A stretch of DNA of 64,000 nucleotides from JALEFZ01 sp039817415 (GCA_039817415.1 JBCBVV010000003.1:186001-250000), one strand, 5' to 3'. Shown: positions 50,364-61,005, counted from the first letter of the stretch. Program-made: numbers and translations. The notes: generated by a model from the letters alone, not told the origin.

Positions 50364-50780
50364 ATGGAAAAATATCCCCTTCTGACCGCGGTCAATCCTA
50401 TGACCTGTCTTTCAAATAACATTATGAAATGTCATAGGATTATCGCCTCAATATTCAGAAAGCATTTTAAAGAATTTGGGGTAACCAACAGCCAGTTTAG
50501 CATGATGTTGTTTATTTCCAAAGCTAAAAAGGTAAACCAGGCCCTGATCTCAAAACAAATGCACCTCGACAAATCATCTGTCAACCGTAATCTGAAACGT
50601 CTACTGGATCAAGGGTGGGTGCAAAAAGAGGATAAAATGATTTTGACCATGACGCCCAAGGGCTTTGAACTGATGGAAGAAATGATCCCGAAGTGGAACC
50701 TTGCTATGGATGAAGTGAAAGAGGCAATCGGAGAAGATGGAATTAGGGCGGTAGACCTCTTATTGGCTAAGCTCAGTTGA
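50364..50780 (+). CDS. MarR-family transcriptional regulator
   Basis: 138 residues. Winged helix: FGVTNSQFSMMLFISKAKKVNQALISKQMHLDKSSVNRNLKRLLDQGWVQKEDK, then MTPKGFELMEEMIPKW. Ligand and targets unknown. Sits 15 bases upstream of the DUF763 gene, in the same direction. Confidence 0.9.
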   Translation: MEKYPLLTAVNPMTCLSNNIMKCHRIIASIFRKHFKEFGVTNSQFSMMLFISKAKKVNQALISKQMHLDKSSVNRNLKRLLDQGWVQKEDKMILTMTPKGFELMEEMIPKWNLAMDEVKEAIGEDGIRAVDLLLAKLS

Positions 50781-50795
50781 TGCTTTTCCAACCAA

Positions 50796-52061
50796 ATGGT
50801 AAAATATGGGTTAGGTTATAGAGACCAAGCACAGCATTACAGAAATAAGGGAATGAAACAATCGGGATCAGCGGATTTGGCTTTGATGGGAGGGAGTGTT
50901 CCTTCTTGGCTATTTGAAAGAATGACCAAATTAAGCTTGGCCATTATCGAGGCCATTTTAACAGAATATGGTCACAAGGAGTTATTGGCTAAGATTTCTG
51001 ATCCATTTTGGTTTCAAAGTTTTGGGGCCGTCATTGGGATGGATTGGAATTCCTCAGGAGTTACCACCATCGTAATGCGCGCCTTGAAGAAATCCATTAA
51101 CCCTTATTCAAAAGATCTAGGTCTGTATGTATGCGGGGGAAAGGGCAAAGAATCTCTGAAAACACCTCGAGAATTAATATGGGTGGGAGAAAAAACTGGC
51201 CTTGATGGAGACCTTCTTTCCCGTCATAGTAAACTGGTCGCCAAAGTAGACAATACCGCTGTCCAGGATGGTTATAACCTCTATCATCACAGTTTCCTCA
51301 TCAGCGATAAAGGAGATTGGACGGTTGTTCAACAAGGCATGAAGCCCGAAGAAAATAGCGCAAGAAGGTATCATTGGCATTCTGGAAACTTAGATTCCTT
51401 TGTGCACGAACCACATGCCGCGGTTTGTGGAGACCATCAGGGTGACATCATCAACTTGGTTCACCAAGCAGCAGTTCCTACCCAAGAGGGCGTATTGGAC
51501 ATCGCTACAACACGGCCAGACAAAATGATGAAGGAAATCCGTCAATTATTGGTTCCTGGCAAAAAAGGCATTCGTCCCAAAGATGTGGATATCAAACGCC
51601 TAGGGAGTATTATCCAGTTGGCTCACGAAACAGAATCAAAAAATTTCGAAGAACTGCTATTGTTAAAAGGCTTAGGCCCACGAACCTTACAATCGCTAAC
51701 CTTGGTCAGCGAAGTCATTCACGGAACCGCATCCCGCTTTTCTGATCCAGCTCGGTTTGCCTTTGCCCACGGCAGCAAAGGAGGAAACCCCTACCCTGTT
51801 CCTACCAAAGTCTACGATGAGACCATTACCACCCTGCGCAAGGCAGTAGATTTGGCGAAAATAGGAGCATCAGATAAGCAAAAGGCTATTGGCAAACTCA
51901 GCAAGATGGCTGAAGCTAGAGAGAAACAAATAGAACCCCAAGAAACGGTTGAGGAGTTGCTAGAAAAGGAGAAAAAGAACGCTTGGAAGTATGGGGGAAG
52001 AACCATGAAAGGCTTTGAGAAACCTCCTGAAGGTCAACAATTAGGGCTATTCGATGAGTAA
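50796..52061 (+). CDS. DUF763 family protein
   Basis: 421 residues. The family's N-terminal signature is GSADLALMGGSVPSWLFERM and it continues through FGAVIGMDWNSSGVTTIVMRALKKSI, LYHHSFLISDKGDWTVVQQGM, RRYHWHS and LLLKGLGPRTLQSLTLVSEVIHG (a helix-hairpin-helix-like stretch), which suggests DNA binding. The biochemical role of DUF763 is not known to me. Confidence 0.9.
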   Translation: MVKYGLGYRDQAQHYRNKGMKQSGSADLALMGGSVPSWLFERMTKLSLAIIEAILTEYGHKELLAKISDPFWFQSFGAVIGMDWNSSGVTTIVMRALKKSINPYSKDLGLYVCGGKGKESLKTPRELIWVGEKTGLDGDLLSRHSKLVAKVDNTAVQDGYNLYHHSFLISDKGDWTVVQQGMKPEENSARRYHWHSGNLDSFVHEPHAAVCGDHQGDIINLVHQAAVPTQEGVLDIATTRPDKMMKEIRQLLVPGKKGIRPKDVDIKRLGSIIQLAHETESKNFEELLLLKGLGPRTLQSLTLVSEVIHGTASRFSDPARFAFAHGSKGGNPYPVPTKVYDETITTLRKAVDLAKIGASDKQKAIGKLSKMAEAREKQIEPQETVEELLEKEKKNAWKYGGRTMKGFEKPPEGQQLGLFDE

Positions 52062-52110
52062 GCAAATGGCTCCAACATAGACTACTGCTGGAGCCAAGGG
52101 TTCATCTGAG

Positions 52111-52563
52111 TCATCCTATCTGTGAATGTACCTCTGCTTGGCGTATGGAGTCTCCTACTTCCTCTTCCCTCCAAGCATAAGAGCTGATCAGAATATAGGT
52201 ACTGGTAGCAATCTCAATGAGGGCGAAAAAGAAATAATACATGGTGGTAGTCCCGATAAAGAGGGTCATGATCATGACAGCCGTGCTGATAAAAGCAGCT
52301 ATCATATTGGCGATCCGGTTAGATTTGTAGGGCAATATTCTTGAAAGGACGATCATCACCATAGAAATTTCCATGAGAACTCCTGCCATTAACAAAAAGC
52401 CCTCATCTATCTTCAATCCATCCACACTTCCCTGAAGATATTGTTGTAAAAGATGAGAATCCATCAGCCCAATAAGGTCACAATAGAGGTAATTGAACAT
52501 TAGGAAGATCCAAAGTAGGGAGAAGAAATTTCCCTTTCCCATAGCGGCAATTTTATTTTTCAT
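52111..52563 (-). CDS. Four-helix membrane protein, DUF6326-like
   Basis: 150 residues with four predicted membrane helices (FFSLLWIFLMFNYLYCDLIGL, FLLMAGVLMEISMVMIVLSRIL, IANMIAAFISTAVMIMTLFIG, YYFFFALIEIATSTYILISSYAW). The pattern matches small membrane proteins that I associate with DUF6326. No function inferred. Confidence 0.7.
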   Translation of the reverse strand: MKNKIAAMGKGNFFSLLWIFLMFNYLYCDLIGLMDSHLLQQYLQGSVDGLKIDEGFLLMAGVLMEISMVMIVLSRILPYKSNRIANMIAAFISTAVMIMTLFIGTTTMYYFFFALIEIATSTYILISSYAWREEEVGDSIRQAEVHSQIG

Positions 52564-52731
52564 AAGTCGATTGATTGGTTGATGGGAACAAGAAGGGAAT
52601 TTTCAAGAGGCAATGTCATTGACTATTGTCAAGAAAGAATCTAAGATTCAAAAAAGGATCATCTTGTCCATCATGGAGGAGTTATATTCTGTATATTACT
52701 GTTAATGAGACAATAAACCGATCAGCACAAG

Positions 52732-54048
52732 ATGGCACGAAACCCTTACTCTACCGGATTTTATCCAGGAATATATGACTCTGATGGAAGGCCTTGGTTA
52801 AGATATTCCTCCTCTGGACTACTAGAACCTTATGAAAGGGCCCTAGAATCCTCCCTAAAAATAGCCTTGCTTACCCAACAAGAGCTTGTTTTACCAGAGG
52901 GATATTTTCTTGACAATCCCGGCCTTCAACGAATTATTTTAAGGTATGAAGGGCCAGAAGTGGAGTCTACCTGTTTTAGGTCCTTGATGAGTGACTTGAT
53001 TGTAGTTGTTACGACAGATCACGACAAGGAAGTAAAACATTGGAGGGATTTGTTCAGATCATGGGTTCAAGGAAAAGGAACCAGAAGAAATCAAATGGTG
53101 TATATGAACTGTGTGGAGAACGATCATGCAATCAGACTCCAAAGCCTTAGCTCAGTAGATACATTTGAAGAAAATCTAGAAGTTATTCTTTCAAAAACTA
53201 CTGGTGTCAACTACCAAGAATTTCTAAAAATTTGTGATTCCTTATCCTTTAAATCTAGAACAAGAGGTAGTTTCCAATTTGATACATTCCTTGAGAATAA
53301 CCTTTTAAACCAAAAAGAGCATTTCAAGAATATATCCGAAGAACAGTTAGAAAAACTTGATCGAATCAATGATGCAGCAAAGCGGAATGGGCAAAGAATA
53401 TCAAGGTCTCTCATCAACAATCAATCAAGATGTGTTGATATTGGCGTACCCATCCCTTATACCATCGGTCGCGATGAGTATGAGAAAATCTCACCTATAT
53501 TAGCACACTACCATCATATGGCATTTGCAGATTCAATGAGCCTTGATTCATTGATGACTTTTACCCTCCCCGTGATGGAGGAAGCATCAACCAAATTATT
53601 GGATGAAGAAACTCAGGCTTTAGCTGAAAGTTTATTCAGCCATTCTGAAAAACTAAACTTTACTTTACCCCTTTCTCGAATTTCATTTGAGGACATATGG
53701 AAAATCCGGCTAGGAAAGGGTCGCCCAACATTTATGGATAATTTGAATCAGTTATGTGATTCCTTAGCTGGTGGTGAAAAAAAGATATTCGAATCCAAGT
53801 TCAAGCAACATGTTACCTATATCAAAAGGCAAATTGGCCAACAATTTGATCAGAATGAGCCGATAGACATAGTAAAAAATATGGAGGGTATTGTCATGTC
53901 TCCTGATATGACGATCTCCTCAACTATCTCTACTGCTAAATCAGCTCTTACTTTTTTGAAGGATTTTATTCCCAACCTAGGGAAGCAGAAACAGATTAAA
54001 ACAACCTTTAGGAAGATCAAAAGGCACATTGACACAAAAGTCGAATAA
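52732..54048 (+). CDS. Hypothetical protein, 438 residues
   Basis: Soluble, no signal peptide. N terminus NPYSTGFYPGIYDSDGRPWLRYSSSGLLEPYERALESSLKIALLTQQELVLPEGYFLDNPGL; the middle is helical and charged. No family recognised. Somewhat more AT-rich and lysine-rich than its neighbours, and followed by another orphan gene, so it may be a recent acquisition. Confidence 0.6.
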   Translation: MARNPYSTGFYPGIYDSDGRPWLRYSSSGLLEPYERALESSLKIALLTQQELVLPEGYFLDNPGLQRIILRYEGPEVESTCFRSLMSDLIVVVTTDHDKEVKHWRDLFRSWVQGKGTRRNQMVYMNCVENDHAIRLQSLSSVDTFEENLEVILSKTTGVNYQEFLKICDSLSFKSRTRGSFQFDTFLENNLLNQKEHFKNISEEQLEKLDRINDAAKRNGQRISRSLINNQSRCVDIGVPIPYTIGRDEYEKISPILAHYHHMAFADSMSLDSLMTFTLPVMEEASTKLLDEETQALAESLFSHSEKLNFTLPLSRISFEDIWKIRLGKGRPTFMDNLNQLCDSLAGGEKKIFESKFKQHVTYIKRQIGQQFDQNEPIDIVKNMEGIVMSPDMTISSTISTAKSALTFLKDFIPNLGKQKQIKTTFRKIKRHIDTKVE

Positions 54049-54256
54049 AGCTACTTTTCATCTTGTGAACCATGATATTATCTCTTATTCCAGAAAATAC
54101 CACAAAGGAGCTACCAGAGTTTCCATCTTCCTGATCCTCCTGGAATTCATCGCCGTATTTCACTATATCTAGGGGGGTTATGGGGAGAGCCATCCCTTTG
54201 TTTGTGGTTATTCAATATAGATATGACCACTATTCATCTTGCCAAGAAGTGCTGAC

Positions 54257-54592
54257 ATGGAAGAAACAATCTGTACGGCTATTGATATTCCAACTGCTAC
54301 TTGGAACGCAATAATAGATGGACTCATTCAACAAGGATGGCGAAGAATCGCAGATTATAGTGGTTTTGACAAGGGAATAGACAAGGATTACCTTATTCTT
54401 CGATCTGAGGAAAAATCGATCATTTTTGGATGGACAAATTGGTTTGAAGGAGAGATCAGGGCGGATTGGATCACCCTTGATGAATTGGCTTTGGAGTTTG
54501 ATTTAACCATTACAATAGGTCAAGGCGAACTACTCGAAGGTAAATTACTGGCCATCCTTACCAAGATTCAATCTAGGAATATTAAAAGATGA
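54257..54592 (+). CDS. Small acidic protein of unknown function
   Basis: 111 residues from the ATG at 54257 (a TTG six codons upstream is possible). PTATWNAIIDGLIQQGWRRIADYSGFDKGIDKDYLILRSEEKSIIFGWTNWFEGEIRADW is an alpha/beta pattern seen in immunity-like small proteins, but I cannot place it in a family. The 200 bases upstream hold no recognisable gene. Confidence 0.5.
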   Translation: MEETICTAIDIPTATWNAIIDGLIQQGWRRIADYSGFDKGIDKDYLILRSEEKSIIFGWTNWFEGEIRADWITLDELALEFDLTITIGQGELLEGKLLAILTKIQSRNIKR

Positions 54593-54743
54593 TTCTTTTT
54601 GAAGCTATCCCATGTTTCGTACCATCCCCTCTTCGCAATAAACCATATAAGGAGATTCATTCTTTTGTTTCGGTTATAGTGCCTTAATATTCAATATCTA
54701 TCTTAGCCCCTCTTACCTATTTCAGTCTCAACAAATGATTGAC

Positions 54744-57700
54744 ATGAAAAAAATTTTTACCCTATTTTCTTTTTTAATGGCCATGATGGTTTTGGTGTAT
54801 GGCCAAACGAATCATGACATCTCTGTGGGAGGTGCTTCCCTTTCATTTAGCCCTTCCAGCCTGACGATTCAACAAGGTGACAGTGTAACCTGGACAAATG
54901 CAGGTGGTTTCCACAATGTGAATGGTTCCACAGCAACATACGCTACCAATCCTGAAGGATTTTCAAATGGCGGTGCTTCATCTGCTACCTGGACCTATGG
55001 TTTTCGTTTCAACACCCCAGGTTCCTACACGTATCAGTGCGACCCACATGCAGGGGCAAACATGATTGGTACCATTACAGTAAACGCTACATCTACTGCA
55101 TTGCCTGTTTATGACATCGCTACTGTTCATACTGAAGATGCCAATGGTGCTGCGGATTCTCTAGGTGTAGAATGTGAACTGAGAGGTGTTGTGTACTCTA
55201 TCGACTTTGATGGAAACAATGGATTCTCATTTTACATAGCAGATCCTACTGGATTCATCAATGTATTCAACTTCAGCGATGTTAGCGGATATACCGTTAC
55301 CATTGGCGACTCCATTCACGCAACTGGTGAAATCGACCAGTTTAGAGGATTGACCGAGCTATTCGTGGATTCTATCTCCGTGATTTCTTCTGGAAACGCT
55401 TTGAATGCGCCTGTTCCAACGACTTCATTTGATGAGTCCAATGAGTCTAACTATGCTATTCTGGAAGGCTTCAGAATTGTTGACCCATCTCAATGGCCAA
55501 CCAGCGGTAACAGTGAAAACGTTGAATTCACCAATGGTTCTGACACACTGATCGTTCGTATCGATAGCGATACAGACATCGATGGTACCCCAGCTCCTGC
55601 GGTAACAGATACCTTTAACATTACAGGACTCATTACTCAGTTTACCAACAATACGCCTGCACTAGATGGCTATCAGTTGCTACCAAGATTCTTGACGGAT
55701 TTTGAGCTTCTGAATGTTCAAACTGGTATTCCAGTATACAACATTGCCACTGTCCATACAGAGGATGCGAATGGCGCAGCAGACTCTTTGAATGTAGAGT
55801 GTGAGTTGAGAGGTGTTGTGTACTCCATTGACTTTGATGGAAACAACGGATTCTCCTTCTACATCGCAGATGCTACTGGATTTATCAACATCTTCAACTT
55901 CAACGATGTAAGCGGATATACTGTAACAATTGGAGACTCTATCCATGCTGTTGGAGAAATCGACCAGTTCAGAGGATTGACTGAGTTATTTGTTGATTCG
56001 ATTGCCTTGATCTCTCAAGGAAATGCCATCAATGATCCAGTTGTTGTTACTGGATTCGGTGAAAGCAACGAATCAAACTACGTAACGATTCAAGGCTTCA
56101 GCATTGTAGATCCACTACAGTGGCCAGCTTCAGGAAGTAGCGAAAACGTAGAATTTACCAATGGTACAGATACGCTGATCGTTCGTATCGACGCTGATAC
56201 AGATATCGATGGTACGCCTGCACCTGCCACGACTGACGTTTGGGACATTACAGGGATTGTTACCCAGTTTACCAACAACACACCTGCCTTAGATGGATAC
56301 CAGCTGTTGCCTCGCTTCTTGACTGACTTCGTTATGTCAACTCCTCAAATGGGGCCTCCCGTATATGACATTGCCACAGTAAGCACAGAAGACATGGACG
56401 GAGTAGCAGACTCTCTAAATGTAGAATGTGAACTAAGAGGTGTTGTCTATTCAGGCGACCTTGATGGAAACAACGGATACTCTTTCTATATGCAGGACTC
56501 TACAGGCGGGATCAATGTTTTCAGCTTTAACGACGTTTCTGGATACCAAGTTTCTGTAGGAGACTCATTGCACGTACAGGGAGAAATCGCCCAGTTCAGA
56601 GGATTGATTGAGATCATTCCTGATAGTATTATCCTTATTTCTTCTGGAAACGATACAGGACTACCTGCGATCGTAACAGAAGTCAATGATGACAACGAAG
56701 GTAGCTTTGTTAAGCTTGAGAAGTTCTACCTAGTAGACACTACTCAGTGGACAAACTCGGGTTCAGGCTTCAATGTGGACGTTACCAACGGAACTGATAC
56801 AGTAGTGGTTCGTGTAGATGCAGATGCATTTGCCTATGACCTTCAGGCTCCAAGACCAACTGACACTTTGAATTTCTCAGGTGCAGCTTCTCAGTTTGCA
56901 TCTTCTAGCTCATCTCCATTCACAAATGGATGGCAGTTACTTGTATCAACTGTAAGCGACGTTGTATTTCTGAATGCTGATTGTATTCCCATTTATCCTA
57001 TCGTTACGGTTCATGGAGAGGATGCCGATGGAGCTGCTGACTCTTTGGACGTCACCTGTGAGCTACGTGGTGTTGTACACACGATAGACTATGATGGCAA
57101 CAATGGTTTCTCATTCTACATTGGAGACAATACAGGTTACATCAATATCTTCAACTTCAATGATGTTTCTGCTTATACCGTAAACATCGGAGACTCTATT
57201 CACGCTATTGGAGATATCGACCAGTTCAGAGGATTAACTGAGCTATTTGTTGATTCAATTGCCGTAATTTCTCAGAACAACGCCATTGATACAATCGTAG
57301 TAACTTCTTTGGGAGAGGATAACGAAAGTTTCCTTGCTACGGTAGAAGGATATCACATCGTCGATCCTTCAGGATGGCCAGTAGTTGGCGGAGGAAGTGA
57401 AAACCTTCAATTCACCAACGATGTGGATACCATTATTGTCCGTATTGATAGTGATACTGATATTGCAGCTACTTTAGCCGCTCCTTCTGTGAGTGATTTC
57501 TTCAATATTACAGGAGCCATTACTCAGTTTACGAACAATACACCTGCATTGGATGGATACCAGATCCTACCTCGTTTCGCTACTGATTTTGAGGCAATCA
57601 TTGTCCCAGTTGATACCCTACCTGTTTATACCATCTCTACTGTTCACGGTGAAGATGCGAATGGTACAGCAGATTCTATTGGAGTAGAATGTGAACTTCG

Positions 57701-58493
57701 TGGTGTAGTACACTCGATTGACTTTGATGGCAATGGAGGCTATTCCTTCTACATCGCCGACAATACTGGCTTCATCAATGTCTTCAACTTCAATGATGTT
57801 TCTGGTTACCAGGTGAGCCTTGGTGATTCTATTCATGTACAAGGTGAGATCGACCAATTCAGAGGATTGACTGAAATCATTGCAGATTCTATCCTATTGG
57901 TAAGCGGTGGAAGCGCGTTGAGAGATCCTGCTGTAGTAACTGGATTTGATGAAGGAAATGAGTCCTTCCTGGTTACGATTGAAGGTTTTTCGATTGTTGA
58001 CTCAACTGTATGGCCAGGTGCTGGTAGCAGTGAAAATGTTGTATTCACAAATGGTACAGATACCCTAGTCGTTCGAATTGACAGCGACACTGACATCGAT
58101 GGTAACCTGACCATTCCTTCCAGAACGGATACATTTGACATTACAGGTATTGTTACCCAGTTTGATTCAAGTGATCCCTTGTTGGATAACTACCAGTTGC
58201 TACCACGTTTCCTCACGGACTTTGTATTGGTAGCTACCAATGTGGAGCCTGAGTGGAAAGCTACCCTAAGAATCTTCCCTAACCCTGCCAGCAGCTTAAT
58301 CAGAGTTGAATTGGAAGGAATCCAAATCGAGGAGGTTCGCCTGCTTGATATGATGGGTAGAGAGGTTCTTCGTCAGTCTGCGAAAAGCTTCAATGCTGAA
58401 TTGAATGTTTCTTCTATTCCAGCTGGTGTTTACAACCTACTTACTGTAACTGCTGAAGGAAATGCAGTACGCAGGGTTGTGATCCGTAAATAA
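54744..58493 (+). CDS. Secreted cupredoxin plus five-repeat protein with T9SS sorting domain
   Basis: 1249 residues from the ATG at 54744 (an ATG three codons earlier is equally possible). Signal peptide, then a plastocyanin-like domain with all copper ligands (GFHNV, YQCDPHA, ANMIG). Five repeats of about 205-210 residues follow, each starting VYDIATVHTEDANGAADSLGVECELRGVV and containing FYIADPTGFINVFNF and IHATGEIDQFRGLTEL, an OB-fold-like pattern. T9SS type A end: VRLLDMMGREVLRQ ... IPAGVYNLLTVTAEG. The third repeat is the most divergent. Confidence 0.9.
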   Translation: MKKIFTLFSFLMAMMVLVYGQTNHDISVGGASLSFSPSSLTIQQGDSVTWTNAGGFHNVNGSTATYATNPEGFSNGGASSATWTYGFRFNTPGSYTYQCDPHAGANMIGTITVNATSTALPVYDIATVHTEDANGAADSLGVECELRGVVYSIDFDGNNGFSFYIADPTGFINVFNFSDVSGYTVTIGDSIHATGEIDQFRGLTELFVDSISVISSGNALNAPVPTTSFDESNESNYAILEGFRIVDPSQWPTSGNSENVEFTNGSDTLIVRIDSDTDIDGTPAPAVTDTFNITGLITQFTNNTPALDGYQLLPRFLTDFELLNVQTGIPVYNIATVHTEDANGAADSLNVECELRGVVYSIDFDGNNGFSFYIADATGFINIFNFNDVSGYTVTIGDSIHAVGEIDQFRGLTELFVDSIALISQGNAINDPVVVTGFGESNESNYVTIQGFSIVDPLQWPASGSSENVEFTNGTDTLIVRIDADTDIDGTPAPATTDVWDITGIVTQFTNNTPALDGYQLLPRFLTDFVMSTPQMGPPVYDIATVSTEDMDGVADSLNVECELRGVVYSGDLDGNNGYSFYMQDSTGGINVFSFNDVSGYQVSVGDSLHVQGEIAQFRGLIEIIPDSIILISSGNDTGLPAIVTEVNDDNEGSFVKLEKFYLVDTTQWTNSGSGFNVDVTNGTDTVVVRVDADAFAYDLQAPRPTDTLNFSGAASQFASSSSSPFTNGWQLLVSTVSDVVFLNADCIPIYPIVTVHGEDADGAADSLDVTCELRGVVHTIDYDGNNGFSFYIGDNTGYINIFNFNDVSAYTVNIGDSIHAIGDIDQFRGLTELFVDSIAVISQNNAIDTIVVTSLGEDNESFLATVEGYHIVDPSGWPVVGGGSENLQFTNDVDTIIVRIDSDTDIAATLAAPSVSDFFNITGAITQFTNNTPALDGYQILPRFATDFEAIIVPVDTLPVYTISTVHGEDANGTADSIGVECELRGVVHSIDFDGNGGYSFYIADNTGFINVFNFNDVSGYQVSLGDSIHVQGEIDQFRGLTEIIADSILLVSGGSALRDPAVVTGFDEGNESFLVTIEGFSIVDSTVWPGAGSSENVVFTNGTDTLVVRIDSDTDIDGNLTIPSRTDTFDITGIVTQFDSSDPLLDNYQLLPRFLTDFVLVATNVEPEWKATLRIFPNPASSLIRVELEGIQIEEVRLLDMMGREVLRQSAKSFNAELNVSSIPAGVYNLLTVTAEGNAVRRVVIRK
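55100..58220 (+). repeat. Five tandem coding repeats of about 620 bases
   Basis: Repeat starts near 55108, 55732, 56359, 56986 and 57619. Copies 1 and 2 are close in protein sequence over long stretches while codons vary. This suggests old duplication kept uniform by selection rather than very recent copying. Confidence 0.8.
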
Positions 58494-58515
58494 TTGGAAA
58501 AGAAAACTTGAATAA

Positions 58516-58556
58516 AATAGGGCTGATCGCATGAGGTGATCAGCCCTATTATTTTT
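58516..58556 (+). terminator. Bidirectional terminator
   Basis: 13-bp perfect stem (58516-58528/58538-58550) followed by T-rich sequence, between the repeat protein and the convergent barrel gene. Confidence 0.85.
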
Positions 58557-58564
58557 ATGTCCTG

Positions 58565-59692
58565 TTAATTGTCTACCAAAATTCCAATCCCCGCTTGCAA
58601 GTTCCAGATTATCCTCCTCGTTTCCTGAAATTCTGGAGGGAAAATTTCTGAAGGAGAAAACCGAGTAATTTTCTCTTGTCCTTTGCGAGGCAGGGTAGTT
58701 ATCAAGCCCAGATGAAGAACAAGCCCTTTTTTGATTCTTGGCCCCATAGAAAAACGAAAATAGGCACCATTTCCTGAACGACCTCTGGGATTCTCTTCCA
58801 ATCCAATCCCTGGAAGGTAAACCCGGTTTTTTGTGATCTCAAGGTAGGCTTCTGCAATTGTAGGTGCGTACCCCAATTCCCCCATGATGTGAAAGCTATC
58901 CCATATTCCCATGGCATGAACCCCAATTGCCTGAAGATTTTGATAAAAGGAGAGTTCCCCGATTTCCCGTCCAAGGATCGAATTGATACCCAATCCTACG
59001 CCAAGATGATCTCTTAGCTTGATTCCACCTCCAATATGTGCGGACATGGATACATCAAAGGGTCGAAAAGCCTCTTCCCAGCTTGTTCGAATAAAGGCTG
59101 GTAAACCCCATTCGAGGTAGCCATACGAGTTGACAATATTTCCGCTTTCTTTGGCTGCTTGACCCAAGGTTAAAATCAGCTTCCCACTTAAGCTGAGGTT
59201 TCCATCTTCCAAATAGGACCCAAAAACTGAACTCCCCCTTCGAATTGGGCTTCCATTGAAAGTAATTCGGGTGTATGCCAGTCCTCCAGCTAATACCACG
59301 TAAGGACTTACCCTTATCCCAAGATTCCACTCTGTTTTAAAAAAATTACCCCTTCTCCCTTGGTTTCGGTCTATTTGCCTCAAAATTTTAGGACCTCCTC
59401 CAATGTTAATCGCTCCATAAAGGCGCTTCTTTTTATCAAAATATGCCTTCAATTGGGCTTGAATGAGAAGGTAATAATCGTCCCGATTCCAGAAATCGTT
59501 CATAAACTCCCCTCCAATTCCCATATACAGTTGAGGACCCAGTTCCACTCCACCTATTAAGCCTATATAGTTGAATAGGGACCTTTCTCCCGTAATTCCC
59601 ATGTAGGACTCTCCATAAAATTTATTTTGCCCAAAACTGAAGCTCATCAGTAGCCCAATCAGCAAACTGCTAAACACGATTTTTTTCCCCAT
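58565..59692 (-). CDS. Outer-membrane beta-barrel protein, paralog A
   Basis: 375 residues with signal peptide (VFSSLLIGLLMSFSFGQ). Strand-turn pattern KFYGESYMGITGERSLFNYIGLIGGVELGPQLYMGIGGEFMNDFW ... and final IWNLQAGIGILVDN. Paralogous to the adjacent gene at 59782 over its whole length. Function unknown. Confidence 0.8.
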   Translation of the reverse strand: MGKKIVFSSLLIGLLMSFSFGQNKFYGESYMGITGERSLFNYIGLIGGVELGPQLYMGIGGEFMNDFWNRDDYYLLIQAQLKAYFDKKKRLYGAINIGGGPKILRQIDRNQGRRGNFFKTEWNLGIRVSPYVVLAGGLAYTRITFNGSPIRRGSSVFGSYLEDGNLSLSGKLILTLGQAAKESGNIVNSYGYLEWGLPAFIRTSWEEAFRPFDVSMSAHIGGGIKLRDHLGVGLGINSILGREIGELSFYQNLQAIGVHAMGIWDSFHIMGELGYAPTIAEAYLEITKNRVYLPGIGLEENPRGRSGNGAYFRFSMGPRIKKGLVLHLGLITTLPRKGQEKITRFSPSEIFPPEFQETRRIIWNLQAGIGILVDN

Positions 59693-59781
59693 GATTATCT
59701 AAGAATCTCGTTTACGATGGATGATTAAAGAGGGAATGATGGATAGGGTTATTTATCAATTCTGGTTAACAACCGTTAAGA

Positions 59782-60903
59782 TCAGTTGTCTACCAGTATT
59801 CCGACCCCCGTTTGAAAGCCCCAGATAACCTTTCTTCTTTCAGTAACCACTGGTAAGGGTGTATTTAAGGGATCATAAACACTTAAGACATCAACACCTA
59901 GTATAGGAAAGGTTGACATGATTCCGAGATGAATAACGAGGCCTTGTTTGATTCTAGGCCCCATGGACAAGCGTAGATAAGGGCTTCTACCCATCCTTCT
60001 GACTGATTGCACTGACACACCTGGTGTGAACCTTCTGTAAGTTCTTGTAGAGCTGTAAACATCCTCCACAGAGGGTGCATATCCAATCTCCCCCATGAGG
60101 TGAAAGCTATCCCAAAGCCCCATGGCATGCAGGCCCACTCCATGAAAAATATGGGTCAAAGATTCAGAACCCACTTCTCCGCTTATTCCGCTGGCGTTGA
60201 ACCCTATCCCCAGACCAAGATGCTCTTTTACCTTGATTCCTCCCCCTACATGTGCAGACATAGCCGCATCAAAGGAGCCAAAGGACTCTTGCCAATTGTT
60301 ATGCATAAAGTTCAGCATCCCCCATTCCAAAAAACCATAGGTATTTGATAACTCACCTAGCCACTTTGCTTTTGAATCAAGGGTAAAAATGACTTTGCCA
60401 CTTAAGGTGTAGGATTCATCGTTATGATAGACTTCATAAATGGGGGTGCCTGCAAAAACATAATCTGAACCAAAAATAGCTTTCAGATAGGTAAAACCAC
60501 CTGCCAAAATAAGATAGGGATTGAGCCTAATCCCAAGATTGAGTTCCGTCTTGGTCGCTCTCCCAAAGTATTCTTCATCTCTTTGATAGCGGCCCATTAT
60601 TTGGGGGCCCCTTCCTACTGTCAATCCTGTATAAATTCGTCTTTGGCGATCGAGATATCCCCTTAATTGGCCTTGGACCATGACATAGTGGTCTCCACTC
60701 CAATATTCATTCAAAAATTCTCCACCAATACCCACATAGAATGAGGGCAAGATCTCTGCTCCTGCCAAGAAGCCTAGGTAATTGTAAGGATCATAATCAC
60801 CCGTTATTCCAGTATATCCTTCTGCATAAAACCTATTTTGGCCGAAAGACATACAACAAATGACCATCAAGGAGAGTAGGGTAAGAAGTAACTGTCTAAT
60901 CAT
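59782..60903 (-). CDS. Outer-membrane beta-barrel protein, paralog B
   Basis: 373 residues, signal peptide ending SFGQ. RFYAEGYTGITGDYDPYNYLGFLAGAEILPSFYVGIGGEFLNEYW aligns with paralog A, as do MSAHVGGGIKVKEHLGLGIGFN and the terminal VIWGFQTGVGILVDN. Upstream gene of a tandem pair on the minus strand. Confidence 0.8.
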   Translation of the reverse strand: MIRQLLLTLLSLMVICCMSFGQNRFYAEGYTGITGDYDPYNYLGFLAGAEILPSFYVGIGGEFLNEYWSGDHYVMVQGQLRGYLDRQRRIYTGLTVGRGPQIMGRYQRDEEYFGRATKTELNLGIRLNPYLILAGGFTYLKAIFGSDYVFAGTPIYEVYHNDESYTLSGKVIFTLDSKAKWLGELSNTYGFLEWGMLNFMHNNWQESFGSFDAAMSAHVGGGIKVKEHLGLGIGFNASGISGEVGSESLTHIFHGVGLHAMGLWDSFHLMGEIGYAPSVEDVYSSTRTYRRFTPGVSVQSVRRMGRSPYLRLSMGPRIKQGLVIHLGIMSTFPILGVDVLSVYDPLNTPLPVVTERRKVIWGFQTGVGILVDN

Positions 60904-61005
60904 GGTATAGGAGGTTAACAGGTTCTACTTACCCTATCTTAAGCATTCTAGTTCAAGTAGGCAAAAGGAATTATTATTCGGTTCCTTCCTTAGAAAAACT
61001 GGCCC

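Noticed and set aside
52067..52096. 8-bp inverted repeat after the DUF763 gene as terminator
   Set aside because: There is no T run on either strand beyond the stem, so termination is not supported.
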